Assembly: GCA_014871385.1 (NCBI GenBank)
Contig: CM026431.1
Span: 8,991,964 to 9,055,963, forward strand
Reading direction: 5' to 3'
Source of the DNA: Ceratodon purpureus
Taxonomy: Eukaryota > Streptophyta > Bryopsida > Pseudoditrichales > Ditrichaceae
Length of the DNA stretch: 64,000 nt
The position numbers were made by a program, and so were the translations under genes. The notes beneath the pieces were generated by a model, which did not search any database, had not been told where the DNA came from, and worked only from the letters and a program-made list of their open reading frames with translations. Positions 11,676-24,203 of this stretch are shown here, piece by piece. Numbering within the stretch: position 1 is the stretch's first letter; every line of letters begins with the position of its first letter.

Positions 11676-11868
11676 GTGCTTCAAACTGGTGCTACGGATC
11701 TGAAACCGAGAAGAATGGCAAGTTTCCAAGTTTTACCACAATATCCTGAACACGTTAGTATCTTCTAAAACTTTCTGTATGATCGTTAGTATAGACACCG
11801 CTGAAAATTTGACTACTCTGATGCAGTTTCAGTATCATTTGAAACATTGTCCATGGTGCATTACATAT

Positions 11869-12427
11869 TTAGGAGGCTTTTTTAAACCCAAACTGCTGAC
11901 AGAGTTTTGAGTTTGGGTGGGAATGATCTGACTCGGAAGGAAATTCAGAGATAGAATCCTGTGTAAGACCCTGATACATACTATACAATTTCGTTATAAA
12001 ATGTTGGTTGGCCGCGGCCTTCCATTCATGAGTGACGGAATCATAAATACGCATTAAGGGGTCATTCCGATCCTCCACACTGCACTCACGCTTTTTGCAC
12101 CTATATTCTGGTTGATGAAGAAGAGCTTGAATGTCTGGGATGTGTTATCAACCATGAGGTTCAGCGCTGGATAGTACACATTCGGTGCCCAGTTACTTCT
12201 GGACCTCAGGCGACACGGTACAGCTGGGAGCTCTGTTAGAACACGGCCAACGGGGTTGTAGACGATGATTGTGAAGCGCTGGGCTTCTGTGTAAGCTTTT
12301 CATATAAGGAGGGATCTATGGGCAAGATGTATCTGCAAACGCGCTTGTCTTCGATGAAGTTTTGGAAGATGATCGTTTGCTGTGTACCATCTGTCTGAGT
12401 CCAAGTCGTAGAAGCACCACCCTTCAC
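11869..12427 (-). pseudogene. Frameshifted F-box/kelch-like gene remnant
   Basis: Three consecutive minus-strand frames carry one protein: a first part with TTWTQTDGTQQTIIFQNFIE and VCRYILPIDPSLYEKL, a second with FTIIVYNPVGRVLTELPAVP and SNWAPNVYYPALNLMVDN, and a third with MRIYDSVTHEWKAAANQH. The phrases VYNP..G....LP and IYDS.THEW are typical of plant F-box/kelch proteins. Frame changes lie near 12300 and 12090, and no F-box start is visible, so I call it a pseudogene. An intron could account for one shift but not obviously both. Confidence 0.55.
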
Positions 12428-15260
12428 GAGTTAAATCTAACGCACCAATGATCATGTTAACTTAACTTAGTGGCGATCATGTTAACGGTGTGTAAGGACG
12501 TGGTGGTGTGAATATGGCATTGTCAATCTCCATGCATTTGTTGTATCTTGAAGAAATATCCAACTTAGCCTTCCAGTCATTGCCCTGCTCTCAGTCCTTG
12601 CACTGCTCAGTACTTGCACTGAGAGTGATATGCAAGCCTTTGGCTTTCAGCGAAAGGGCAAATTGTCTTCAACTCTCACATGGGAGGGGTCTCATTGTAT
12701 GTCTGTCTCATGATCTTATCTCCTACTCATCTCTATCCCTTTCCTTCCGTAGCTACTTAATTGCAGCTGGAGTAGCTAAACAGCTCTCTTCCTAATAAAT
12801 TGGCCTACGTAAAATTTAGAGAGTAATAGCTCGTTAAATTGGATATCCTTGTTTGGTTTGAAGTATGTGCGATATATAAATACAAAGCATGGTAGATAAT
12901 ATATTACGTTTTGGAGGCAAAGTATAAGAAAAAAGTGGGGGTATAACAACCTCAATATAACTCCAGTTTTAGCAAAAATCAACACTTCATCTTAGATATC
13001 TACTTGTATTCTCGACCAAATTCATCTACAATTTTTAAACACTTAAAAGCTTTGAATGGTGAAGTGTACAACAACAACAATGTACTCTTTAAAAAGATGA
13101 AATTTAATGTATTTTTATTTTTATTTTTTGAAATTGTAATATGTCAATTTGACATGCTTTGATGTATCCAATCAATCCACATATGGGTGTTTATTTGTTC
13201 TTTATATCCTATCACATCTAACCTATGTTTTTCTTCAACAATTGTCTTAACTTGTTTTTTTGTCTAAGAAATTATGCTTTTGTAGAATGAAAATGAGAAG
13301 GCAAAGACTTTATAGTGTGTCTATTCATGTATTCTACATTTTAATGATCTGGACAATACTTCAATATAAATCGTTCTTTGGAAGGTGGATAAGGTCAAAA
13401 ATTCCCAATATAATTATATGTTCCTCTAATTAAATAGCCTATACTAAATTGCTAATATACTAGATTTTTTGTTAAGTATGTCATATATTTGAAACTATGA
13501 TTAATTTACAAAACACTTTGAGAAAAATGTATCAAATTTATGTCATGCAAATGAAACATCAAGTTAAGGAAAAAGTTCAGCTTTCTTAAAATAATATCAT
13601 TTACTAACATTATTTTTGAAAACCGTTGAGGTAATTTTTTATTTCAAATTTTTATTCCAAAAGATTTTTTTATTATATTATAAAATTTACAATATCATTA
13701 TATTATTTCATGAAGAAATGCACATACTTCTTGCTTCCCAAAACATTTAGCTACAATAACTTAATTTGGAATTTTATTGTTGTCATTTGGTATTGATTTA
13801 CTAAGTAAACTAGACTCTTTCAATATTTTTGTCATGTATATATGAGACAGCTTCATGTGTGTCAAAAGAATGTAGATAAGATGGAAACACAATGTAATTT
13901 ATGCCCGTATATTAGACATGTGCTTTACGGTGAGATAAATTTTCATACATAAAATGACACTTAGATGCCATTCAAGATGTGATTAATTAGATATGAGATT
14001 TAGAATGTAACAAGAATGTTACTTAAGATATTACAAAAGAATGTCAACAAGCTGGTGCAGTTCCAGAGCAATTCAAGATGTAATAGAAGAATGTTAACCA
14101 GCTGGTGCAGGACAATTCAAGCTGTGATAGAAGAATGTTAACCAGCATGACAATTCAAGATGTGATAGAAGAATGTTAACCAGCATGACAATTCAAGATG
14201 TGATAGAAGAATGTTAACCAGCAGGACAATTCAAGATGTGATAGAAGAATGTCAACCAGCTGGTGCAGTTCCACTGCAATTCAAGATGTCACTTAAGATC
14301 TGACAAAAGAATCTAAACAAGTTAGTGCAGTTTAAGATGTTACTTTAGACGTGACAGAAGAATGTCAAGAAACTGGTGTCATTATGGTACAATTTAAGAT
14401 ATGACTAAGATAGGATTTAGGACATAATATAAATACAACTTAAGATGTCACAGAAGAATGTCAACAAACAGTTATGATGTAATTCAAGATATGACAAAGA
14501 TGAGGTTCAAGATGTAACTCACATGATGTTTAAGATGTGATTGGATGATATTTAGGACATGATAAGAATATAACTTATGATGTGACACACTAATGTCAAG
14601 TAGGTTAGGACATAACAACAATGCAATTTATATGTAATAGAAGAATGTTAATAGAGCTGGTAATTTGATGCAATTTTGATACAATTGTGACCACCTAGTG
14701 ATGATATTTTCAAAAGGGATGCTAGAGGTTTTTATCCAATGGACTTCAAATTAACTTGCTTTCTTCCAAAATATCTTCTTTTAATGTTTTATTGTAGTGG
14801 CATGGGCCCAAAAGATCAATCTTCATTTATTTTATATATTTTTTACATTAAATTTAGAACATATGTAATGAAGAAATTAATGAATATTCTAGAATTATTC
14901 AAACAAGACACAAGATGATTTGGCAATGTTTGGGAAGTAGAAGTAAAAGTTTTGTCAACAGTATCCCTTCTTCAATCATTTTGCACTATAAACACTTTTA
15001 AAAAGTTTTAAATGCTGAAGGTGTAAACAGTGAACAGGCCTCAGAAGAGAATAATATAAAGAAGTTGAAAAAAGAAAGTAATAATCTGGAAAGAAAAGTT
15101 TTAAAGAAAAAAACAAAACCAGGATATGAGGAAAGTAAAATCGAAAAGAAAAGCAAGTTCATGGAAAAGGAAGGAAAAATATGGAAGGCAGAATCTCATA
15201 AGTCGGGTGGGTAGGTAGTTTTTATTTTAACTTCAAAGAAAACCAACCTTAATTGTAAGA
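12428..15260. other. AT-rich intergenic DNA
   Basis: No gene is visible. The base composition is strongly AT-rich with many poly-T/poly-A runs. The only internal structure I see is the decayed minisatellite listed separately. Confidence 0.5.
13960..14640. repeat. Decayed minisatellite, 38-48 bp unit
   Basis: The phrases CAATTCAAGATGTGATAGA and AGAATGTTAACCAGC recur. The core at about 14095-14260 holds near-identical 38-base units, some expanded to 48 by CTGGTGCAG. On both sides the copies become shorter and more diverged, for example AAGATGTCAC and AGAATGTCAACAA. Confidence 0.8.
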
Positions 15261-15523
15261 AATAAATAAATATTTCTTTCGAGGTGAAACAAACCAGCTT
15301 CCCCTATCACTACAACTGGAGAAATAAAGAACCAGAAAACCTAAAATTAGACAGGATTGTAGAAAAGAAATGGCTGAGTAAACAAAAAGAAGAGTAGATT
15401 GCAGGGAAAAAAAGAAAGGAAATGGAGAATGAAAGAGGAGAGGGAAAAGCCCAGAGAAAAGTAAAAGGAAGAGGGAAAAAGCCCAGAGAAAAGTAAAAGG
15501 CAGAGGAAAGGACGGCTTGGTCC

Positions 15524-15586
15524 TGGGAAGAGAGAGAGAGAGAGAGAGAGAGAAGACAGACAGAGAGAGGGAGAGAGAAGGAGTCT
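15524..15586. repeat. (GA)n microsatellite
   Basis: An almost pure GA run with short interruptions, in the promoter or leader of the following gene. GA-rich tracts are frequent at plant promoters. Confidence 0.85.
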
Positions 15587-15610
15587 TGAAGTGGGGGCAG
15601 TGGCAAAGAA

Positions 15611-15642
15611 TGCGATGGGATGCGATGCGATGCGATGCGATG
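15611..15642. repeat. (GCGAT)n microsatellite
   Basis: Tandem GATGC / GCGAT pentamers lie just downstream of the GA repeat, in the promoter or leader. Confidence 0.75.
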
Positions 15643-17345
15643 GCGAGGGAGACAGAGACAGAGACATCCCGCACAGGCGATGGCGTCGAGGCCATGATGA
15701 TCCCCACTCCAGTGTACTCCTGTACTCCCACTGCCCCCTCACGGGATTGCGCCTGCGCCCTTAACTCCCCCCACTCCATGCCCCTTCTTGCCTCTCCCAT
15801 CGCACAGTAACGCCACTGCCCTCTCCAGCTCCCATCAATCAATGGCCGCTCCACCTTCACTCCTCACATCACTACCAGGCCTACAGTAGCCGTAGCACCA
15901 GTACTCTACTCTACTCTACTCCCAACGCCTCATCTCCCAGATAAGTTATGGCCTGCCCCTTCTCTACTTTCCTCACTTCACTTCGCCTCGATCGTCTGTC
16001 TGCTGCACCTGCTTGGAGCTGAGGAGGACTGCGCATTTTGGCTCGTCTCTGGCTTGGTGAGTATGTTCTTTCCTCTGGTTTATGTCATGGTATGGTTAGG
16101 ACATGGTTAGGAGATGGTGATGAGATGGTGAAGAGATGGTGAAGAGATGGTCAAGATATGTCAAGGCAGGGAGTGTGTTGATGTGTGTTGATGTGTGTTG
16201 GGATTGGAGTGGTTTGGCAATGGTGGTATCTTTGGTGATGGGAGAATTAGCTTCTGGATGTTGGAATTGAGTAGTCTTTGTGGTTGGGGAGGTGGTGTGG
16301 GTGGACATGGGTGGTGAGTCTTGAGCCTTGGTGTTGTGGTGTTTGCGGAGGTGGCTTTGGTGGGGTGGTTTCTTGGGAGAGTGTAGTGATGTGGGAATTT
16401 GCTTTTGGCTGTTGGAATTTTTCTTTTTGGTTTTGGAGATGGTTCTGGTTGTGTTTGTGATTTCTTTTTCAGTGGGCGAGTGATCGTGTTTGCGTTTACT
16501 GTGTACATGGGTGATTGGTCGTTGGGGCTTGGTGTTGTTGGCGTTCGTGGGGGTGTTTTCTTGGGGGAAGGTTTGGGTTTGTGGTGATGGGGGAATTCGC
16601 TTCTGGCTGTTGGAATATCTTTTCTTGTGGTTGGAGAGTTGGTCTGGTTATATTTTCTGATCTTTTGGGGTGGGCGAGTGGTGGTGTTTGAGCACAATGC
16701 ACATGGGTGGTGAGCCTTGAGGTTGAGTTATTGATCTGTGGGGATTTCATGCTGGTTCCTGGTGAAGTTTTGTGTTTAATGGGGCAGTGTAATGTGTGTA
16801 TATTAGCTGACAGTGACGTTTATGGCAGAGTTTTCGTGTTGCTTATGTATGTGTGCATGTATTGGCTCATAGTCGTCTGATTCTTTCAGAAGTAGGTGTC
16901 TTTTTTGTGTGTGTCTCTGGTCTGCCGGCTGATACTTTCTGAAGTCCCGTGGTCTTTCACTCAACACTTCTTGGTGTTTCCTTTTGGTGTTTTGTGCAAT
17001 TTGGGGTGTTCCGTCTGCGGACTTACGTATTCCTTCCAGTTGGTGTTCGATTTTTAACATTAGGGGGATATGCTGGTCAGAAACGTATGCAGGTGGTCTG
17101 ACTGTTTCAAGCTGTTCTTGTGACATTGATCTGTATTTCGAATGCCCACAGTCTTCATGTGCACCATCTCCATTTTACTGTATATTCAGTTGCTTTTGTG
17201 ATTTCTAGGAGTAGCATACTTATGCATTTGCCATGATCTTTGTTTTATTCAAACTTGAAATGATCTATCTCAGACTTAGATTGATGTTGATCAGCGCAAC
17301 TGATAGTTGGAGTGTGTTCTAGCAGGCATCAAATCGCTAGATCTG

Positions 17346-20300
17346 ATGGAAGAATCCGAAGGTTTAGAAGATGGGTTACTTGGCGCAAGGCCCCCCATGG
17401 AAGATTTCGAAATCTTAGAGGATGAACCGCCTCGTGCAATATCCCCTATGATAGATTCCGAAGATGACATGGAGCTCCCAATACCCCCTGCCGATGGGAT
17501 TGAAGAGAACTTGGCTGTCTCGAACACCCCCATGGCCATCGATGATACGGAAGCAACCGAGATGCAGATTGATGCTGCTGCATCCTACGTTCCAATAGAG
17601 CCGATGCAGGCTGGAGAGGAGCTGCGGGAGGAGCCAGTCAATCGTGGTGGAAGAAAAATGACAGCTAAGGAGGAAGACGAGGCGCGCTGGGCTGTGGCGA
17701 AGATGTTCTTTGAGCATAGGAGTCTCGTGGAAAATCAGCTTCAGAGTTTTAACGAATTTCTGGAAACGGGAATGCAAAGAATGTTCAAAGAAAGTACACC
17801 AGTCGAAGTCGCTGCAGATCATAATCCGGCTTCTGTAAGGATATCAGGTCTCCCAAGGCAGGCTCGGTTTTGGTTTGGTGTGGTCTCTGTTGGAAAACCA
17901 GAAACATATGTAGACGATGATAAAAAGGAAACTAAAGTTCTGTTTCCAAGAGAGGCACGTCTTCGTAACATGACCTACGCAGCGCCAATAAATCTTGAAA
18001 TCAACTTGGAGGTATATATTGTACTCATATCTTTTTTCACCTTTTCTGCTTGCTGTGATATTTCAGGCTTTTTTAGTTGCAATCGTTTACCTTGATGAAG
18101 AAGTTGTGGTTAGGAAGGTCGATGATACATGTGCTCAGAAACGATAAAGCAATATCTACATGGCAGGTTTATATAACCAGAACAACGGGGAAGGGCACAT
18201 CAGAGAAGGGCGGAGCAGAGAAGGGCGCAGCAGAGAAGGGCACAGCAGAGAAGGAGGTGTTTCAGACAATGACTGAGACTGTCTGCATAGGTAGGATACC
18301 AATCATGGTCAAAAGCAACTTCTGTCATCTTTCGGGGCTGTCTGATGAGAAAGTGAGGAGCAAAGAAGACTGCGGTTTTGACATTGGAGGCTACTTCATC
18401 ATCAAAGGTTCCGAAAAGGTGCGGAATATTTAAACCCGGATAGTCGGCATAGGTGCCATGGGAAGCTCAATAGGTGGCATTTGCATTGGCTTTTGTTTGA
18501 AAGTTGGCATCTGGTTACTTTGAAACTTGGATTTAGATTCAATCTCAAAATAAACATCGTCCTAAGGCTGTCAGGGGTGAGTGCAGGTGCTGATTGCGCA
18601 GGAGGAGAGATGCGATCAGCGAATTTTTGTACAATATGTGAAGAAATCCAACTCGTGGATTGCCACATGTGCTCCCTCCCATAAAGGATTCTATGACTAT
18701 CGCAGCAAGTCACCGGTGAGGCTCGTCATTGAAAAGAACGTGCCCACGCTTAATATGACCCTCTCCACTGTAACAGACCCAATTCCTGTGGTGATTGTCA
18801 TGAGGGCATTGGGTTTCTCCACTGACATGGACTTCATGAGGATGGTGTGCTACGACTTTTCTGATTTGCCATTCATGGAGCTGCTTCTACCCTCTGTTCT
18901 GGCTGCCGATGAACTGATGATTAAATTCTTGAAGAGAAAGGACAGGAAATCTGCGAAGTCAATGCAAGCCGCTCGCGCACAGGAGGAGGCTCTGGCATAT
19001 ATTGGAGCAAAGAAGAGAAATACTAACAAACCTAATGATGCCGATTCTGGCAGGGACGTACTGAAGCTTCTATTCCAGGATCTTGGGGAGAGTTATAACA
19101 GGAAGGCCTACTTTCTGGGCTATATCATTCGTCAGATATGTTTGACGAAATTAGGTCGACGTCCTCCGACAGATAGGGATCATTACAAAAACATACGCCT
19201 CGACCTTGCTGGCCAACTTTTGCGGCACCAGTTTCGAGGTGCAATGTCACACCTCCAGCGGGATATCGCGAAACAGGTGCAGAAGCAACTGGGCAAAGAT
19301 GAATGCCTCCTCGATATAAAAAGCGTCGTACACGAGATGATAGTCACTAGAAACCTGCAGTCTGCTTTTACTTTGGGAAATTGGAATACCGCGAATGGAT
19401 TACTTAGTTCTGGTGTTGTTGGTGATATCAAGAGGACGAACACCATTGCAATGATATCGCATCTAAGGCAGCACCGGCTAAACATGCGTCCCAAGAGCAG
19501 GCCTACTGAGTCTGCTCGCCATCCGTATGTTTCTGCTCTTGATTTCTACACTTTTGAAATCTGCAAGGGCGTTTTAGTTGGTCTCATGTGGTTCAATCTG
19601 ACATGCTGTTTGCCACTTGTGAGGAAGTAAAAGAACTAACGTTGTCAACGTTTGTGTATGCAGGAACTTCTCTCACTGGGCTAGAGTGTGCCCTGTGCAG
19701 ACTACTGATGGGGATGATTGTGGACTGGTTAAAAACATTTCCCTCACAGGAATCCTGAGTTCACGCACAGATGATGAACCAGTGATAGCTATTCTTCTCG
19801 ATCATCAGATGCAGTACTTGGAGGAGGTCCTACCTTCTACTTTTGATCGGGTTGACAAGGTTTTTGTCAATGGGAAATGGATTGGCACCTTGGAACAGTC
19901 CCAAGAAGTTGTGGATCTCCTTAGAGCCCTTCGACGAAAAGGAGCTCTCTTTGAAGAGGTAGGCAGCGATTGACCGAATCTGCTATATCTTAATTGCATT
20001 CTTTATTTTTGGTTGATGGTATTTAAGTATCCAATTGAAAGGCTCTGAGATTGCCGCAGTACATATGTTTCTGGAATATACTGATACTAAGTTTATTGTG
20101 TGCAAAAACAGACCGAAATTGTGAAGGATGATCAGCAAAAAGAGGTACGGATCTACACGGATGCTGGTCGGATCTTGAGACCACTCCTCGTTGTTCAAAA
20201 TCAACATCTGGTGCTGTCGAAACGGCATTTGAAGAAGATGAGATCCGCGAAGACTCCGAAGGAGTGCCGGCAGTGCTGGCAGATGTTGCTTGAGGATGGT

Positions 20301-22293
20301 GTTGTTGAATACCTTGGTGTCGAGGAAGAGGAAAGAGCAATGGTTGCGTTTGGACCTGATGACTTGGCGAAGGCCCGAGATTTTCAAAGTGCTCCACTGT
20401 ACTCACACTGTGAGATCGACGCATCATACTTGATGGGACTAGGTGCTTCAACAATACCGTTCTTGGAACACAACATGGCTTCCAGGAACCTGTTTCAGTC
20501 TGCCAAGCACTGTAAGCAGGCTATTGGCTTGTATACCACGAACTTCCTTTCTAGAGCTGATGCCTCTGCAAGTCATCTGTTTTACCCGCAGAAGCCGCTG
20601 GTGACAACCCGAGCAACCAGCTTATTAAATAAGCCAGAGCTTTATAGTGGCCAAGCGGCGATTGTAGCTATTTTGTCTTACGGATACAACCAGGAAGACT
20701 CAATAGTCATGAACCAGGCCTCTGTTGATCGGGGTCTTTTCAGGTAGGTAACTCACAGCGTCAAAATGTGACATTTCGTATTCCATTAGAATGGTACATT
20801 TCAATTTTTTGGTCAGAACGTTTGAGCTACACCCCTTTCGTGCTACATCTCTGCTCTTCTAAATCTAGAGAGTTCTCTGAACGGTGATAGTTCCAGTTGA
20901 TGTCTTGGCAATCTCTTGCAGGTAATTTGTAAAATGCTAACTTAGTCTATTTTTTTGGTCAGATCTACGCATTACAAAACGTTCAGAGGTGAAGAGCGGA
21001 AAAAGATTCAGGAGCAGTTTTCTAAACCAAGCGCTTCTGATGCAAGAGGACAGTTCGCCCAGAACCTCGACAAAATAGAAGAAGATGGATTTGCTTGTGT
21101 AGGGGAGAAACTCACAAATGGTGACATCATAATTGGGAAGGTCACCGCAGAAACGGGTGCTCCCAGGCAGGTGGATAATAGTACACGCCTCAAACTACAT
21201 CAGAAGGGGCACATCGACCAAGTAATGCTCAGCACTGAGGAAGATGGTCACCGGATAGCCAAAGTTCGACTTCGTGTTACCCGAGCCCCAGAGGCAGGGG
21301 ACAAATTCTCGAGTATGCATGGGCAGAAGGGAGTCGTTGGGGGTATTTTCTCGCAGGAGGACTTGCCTTTCACACAGCAGGGAATCGTTCCAGACATCAT
21401 CATGAATCCTCATGCTCTTCCAAGCAGGCAAACTGTGGGCCAGCTATTGGAGTGTTTGCTTGGCAAGGCCATAGCTGCTAGTGGGACGCGCCGTTTTGCA
21501 ACGCCGTTCTCTGGAAACCACGTCGAAGATATCAATAAGTATCTACAGCAGTAAGTTCTAATTTATCCATGGTTTTTCGACTATTTTGATTTCATACAGT
21601 TTAATCTCCTTGAGTATTCTTGCTCTGTAGGCCTATGCCTTGCTGGTGGATATATATCATCCTTCTGGTACACGATTTCCTTTTAATTAAACTCATTTTA
21701 GTATAAAAAGACTTGAGTGATATGCTGTTGTATCCAAATAGCAGACTTGCTCAATCATGAAGGCGCCCTCACTATCGCTAACTTCCAATTGGCCCATCTG
21801 TTTGTTTCTCAGAGCAAATCTCACAGGAGGGGGAAGTGAACAAATGTGCAGCGGCACAGATGGCCGAAGATTGAAAATTCTGGCTACAATAGGACCCACC
21901 TTTTACCAGAGGCTGGAGCACATGGCTGAGGACAAAATTAAGTATAGGGGCAACACCGGACCTGTGAACATGCTTACACGACAACCAGTCAAGGATCGAA
22001 ACGCTCTTGGAGGTTTGAAATTTGGGGAGATGGAACGGGATTGCATGCTTGGACACGGAGCCTCAGCAACCTTACGAGAAAGATATTTCCTGCTGAGCGA
22101 TCCTTATCAGATGAACGTGTGTCAAAAATGCAGACGGCCGGCAACAATGGACTCCTCACGGATCCCCAAGTGCAAATTCTGCAACAGTTTCAAGAACATC
22201 GTCCAGATTCAGATTCCGTACTCCTGCAAGTTGCTATGGCAAGAACTCCTCAGCATGGGCATCTGTCTGTACTTGGACACCAAGGTGTGCTAG
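17346..22293 (+). CDS. NRPD2: Second-largest subunit of RNA polymerase IV/V
   Basis: Shared second-largest (beta-like) subunit of the plant polymerases that make and use siRNAs in RNA-directed DNA methylation. Exons: 17346-18011, 18167-18418, 18587-19524, 19664-19958, 20112-20743, 20963-21550, 21813-22293; phases close to give 1283 residues (Arabidopsis NRPD2 is about 1170). Visible motifs: GSEKVLIAQEE near 303, GYNQEDSIVMN near 908, GDKFSSMHGQKG near 1040, GGLKFGEMERDC and the C-terminal zinc site CQKC..CKFC at 1227-1247. The end SMGICLYLDTKVC resembles Pol IV/V subunits (…DTKLC) rather than Pol II, I or III. The N-terminal 100 residues are acidic. An EKG-rich insertion sits near residue 235. 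The ATG at 17346 is the first in frame after the probable leader intron. The acronym is by family likeness; NRPE2 is the same protein in Pol V. Confidence 0.9.
18187..18255 (+). repeat. In-frame 12-bp coding repeat (AGAAGGGC type)
   Basis: Repeats of GCAGAGAAGGGC run within exon 2 of the Pol IV/V subunit gene and encode EKGGAEKGAAEKGTAEKE. The frame is kept throughout. Length variation between strains is plausible. Confidence 0.85.
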
Positions 22294-22736
22294 GCCTGTC
22301 ATCTGTATCATTGTTGTAAATGCACCCATACACTTTAGCCTCAGTCATGAGGAAGATACAATCTGTTTTCTGTAAACAAACTTTCCAGACCCTTTACTGT
22401 TCTGGGCTTTGGGTTGATGACATTTTACTGCCTATGCACTTCCATGTCAGTATTTCTAAACATGGCCTCGTACTACTTTCCAACTCTTAAATTGCGGTGA
22501 TTGAGGTTGTTGTAATCTGCTGTAGTAACTCTGATCAGATGTTTCAAATTACACGACTCTTTATTCTCTGTGATTCTCCACTCTATGTGTCACCTTGTTT
22601 CGTGAAGCAGGTATAGTCATCAAAGTCCAAGTGATGGAAGTTTTGTTTGATAATTGTTGTCATATTCGAATAGCAGTTAATCAGATTTAGGAAATGAATC
22701 ACGCTACAGACTTTACTACATCCCAGTACATACACA
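22294..22736. other. 3' UTR of the Pol IV/V subunit gene and spacer
   Basis: No coding sequence is visible between the stop at 22293 and the piggyBac target site. The first part probably holds the 3' UTR. Confidence 0.5.
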
Positions 22737-22740
22737 TTAA

Positions 22741-22753
22741 CCCTTAAAGGTCA
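22741..22753 (+). repeat. Left terminal inverted repeat of the piggyBac element
   Basis: CCCTTAAAGGTCA directly after TTAA. It pairs with the right end, with one mismatch. Confidence 0.9.
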
Positions 22754-23425
22754 GAACGGACAGAAAGTGTCCGCGCTCTTTTTTCATTGGAAGTTTTCAT
22801 CTGCTAAGCAATTTTATTTTTATTTTCGACCAACTAGGCAAGTGTGGGGAACTGAGTTGGTGATCAAACACAACTCTCGGATCTGGATTTGGAATTATGG
22901 TGTAGGCGCTATGATTTTTGAAGTTACACCCTGTCTCCCATTCCGAGCTCCACCCAGTGCAACTCGTGCCCATGACGTCAGAACCTGTGTTCCTCAGGGA
23001 CACCCTACACACGCTTGAGCGCGAAATATAGCAAGCGCGCCAAATTCGTGGCCAAGCTGTCACCTCCGACCCTGTCTCCTCAAGCCACGTTGGCCCTCCC
23101 GCCGCCTCATGGACAAAACCGTTGGTGCCTTCTTCCTTAAGGGTCTCGCTCATTCTCACAGCCGGACGAGAGCTGTTGAGAAGGTGAAGTCGGCTGTGCA
23201 TAATTTCTCTGGACGTGGGTAGCATAGGTACATTCATGTGTACAGATTCGTGGTGTCCGTTTGAGAATGTGGTTGGTCGTGGGCGAGATGGAGAGAGTGG
23301 TTGCCGAGGGGTGCAATCATGTATTTAGGAGGGAGGTGCAGTCTGTTTTATTTCGGGGCCCTGAGGATGCGGATTGAAGTTGTTTTCGGTGGCTGAGTAC
23401 TTGCAAGAATTGTGTCGCTACGGAG

Positions 23426-23881
23426 TTGGGACGTTGTTGCAGTGATTGCAATGGACATGGCGCCGCCTCCGCCGCCGCCTCACCGTCAGGGGTTGCGGAT
23501 CGTATAAGAGCTTGGGCAATTCATGAAGGTGCATCAGATTTGGTTGTGCGGCAAATACTGGGTTGCCTTGACGAGAGTTGGTTGAGAAGCTTACCAGTGA
23601 GGAAGAAGAGTAGACCGTGGCCTGCAGTTCCTACATCCGTCAATTTCCGCCATCACTGGAGGAGGCAAGTGGCACATTTCCTTCGGTGGGAGAAGAGGAC
23701 AGACTTCGGAGAGGAGGTGAATTCGCTGTTGAGGGTTGAATTGTGGCCAACTGAAGATCACGGCGATGGAGCCGTTGCCGATGGAAATCATGGAGGCAGC
23801 AACTCAAGTGATGGGGCCGTTGACATGGGAGTTGCAGCACCTGAGATCCCCAACTTCGCAGCAAAAACTGAAGCGGGGTGA
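23426..23881 (+). CDS. Uncertain N-terminal coding segment inside the piggyBac element
   Basis: This open frame has 151 codons and no ATG of its own (it opens at a TTG). Its composition looks protein-like (for example WAIHEGASDLVVRQILGCLD and PTSVNFRHHWRRQVAHFLRW). I recognise no domain. It may be an exon of the transposase precursor or of an accessory protein carried by the element. An overlapping frame (23736-24197) is also open. The splice pattern is not resolved. Confidence 0.35.
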   Translation: MGRCCSDCNGHGAASAAASPSGVADRIRAWAIHEGASDLVVRQILGCLDESWLRSLPVRKKSRPWPAVPTSVNFRHHWRRQVAHFLRWEKRTDFGEEVNSLLRVELWPTEDHGDGAVADGNHGGSNSSDGAVDMGVAAPEIPNFAAKTEAG

Positions 23882-24203
23882 TGCGGAACCGTTGACGGCA
23901 TGGCGGCCTGTGGAGATGAGACAGGAAGAGCAAGCAAGCGGCTATGTCGGGGAGATCAGCGCAGGGAGCAAGGAACCCCAGCCGGTGGCATCACCGGATC
24001 TGGAGGACAGAGGGTTGGCAACGCCGATTGCATGCAGCCAACCCCGTCAGGGACATCTGATGGATGTTCGAGGGGTCTGCGAATCCTCCCCGCCTGGTTT
24101 GGTCCAAGGAGCAAGACGCCGCGGGAGTGGGGGCAGCCCCGTCAGTTTTGAGTCCCCACCGCATACTGTTGCCGAGGATGGGGGTGATGATTTCTAGACA
24201 TCC

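Larger units (their letters stand above)
15261..17345 (+). promoter_or_regulatory. Promoter, 5' UTR and probable leader intron of the Pol IV/V subunit gene
   Basis: GA-rich microsatellites and CT-rich leader-like sequence precede a donor-like site GTGAGTATG at about 16056. The G/T-rich stretch that follows ends at TTCTAGCAG (17325-17326), 20 bases before the ATG at 17346. This looks like a leader intron of about 1.27 kb. The transcription start is not determined. Confidence 0.5.

Noticed and set aside
14095..14260. Regular repeats that could be taken for a CRISPR array
   Set aside because: Units are directly adjacent without unique spacers, and the context is eukaryotic; a minisatellite.
15249..15860. 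203-codon minus-strand frame
   Set aside because: It is the reverse of the GA microsatellite and consists of Ser/Leu/Phe runs; a low-complexity artefact.
16161..16697. 178-codon minus-strand frame, Thr/Pro-rich
   Set aside because: Antisense to the G/T-rich leader intron of the Pol IV/V gene; no domain.
23640..23933. Minus-strand frames in the piggyBac element
   Set aside because: Antisense shadows of C/G-rich plus-strand coding-like sequence; no domain.
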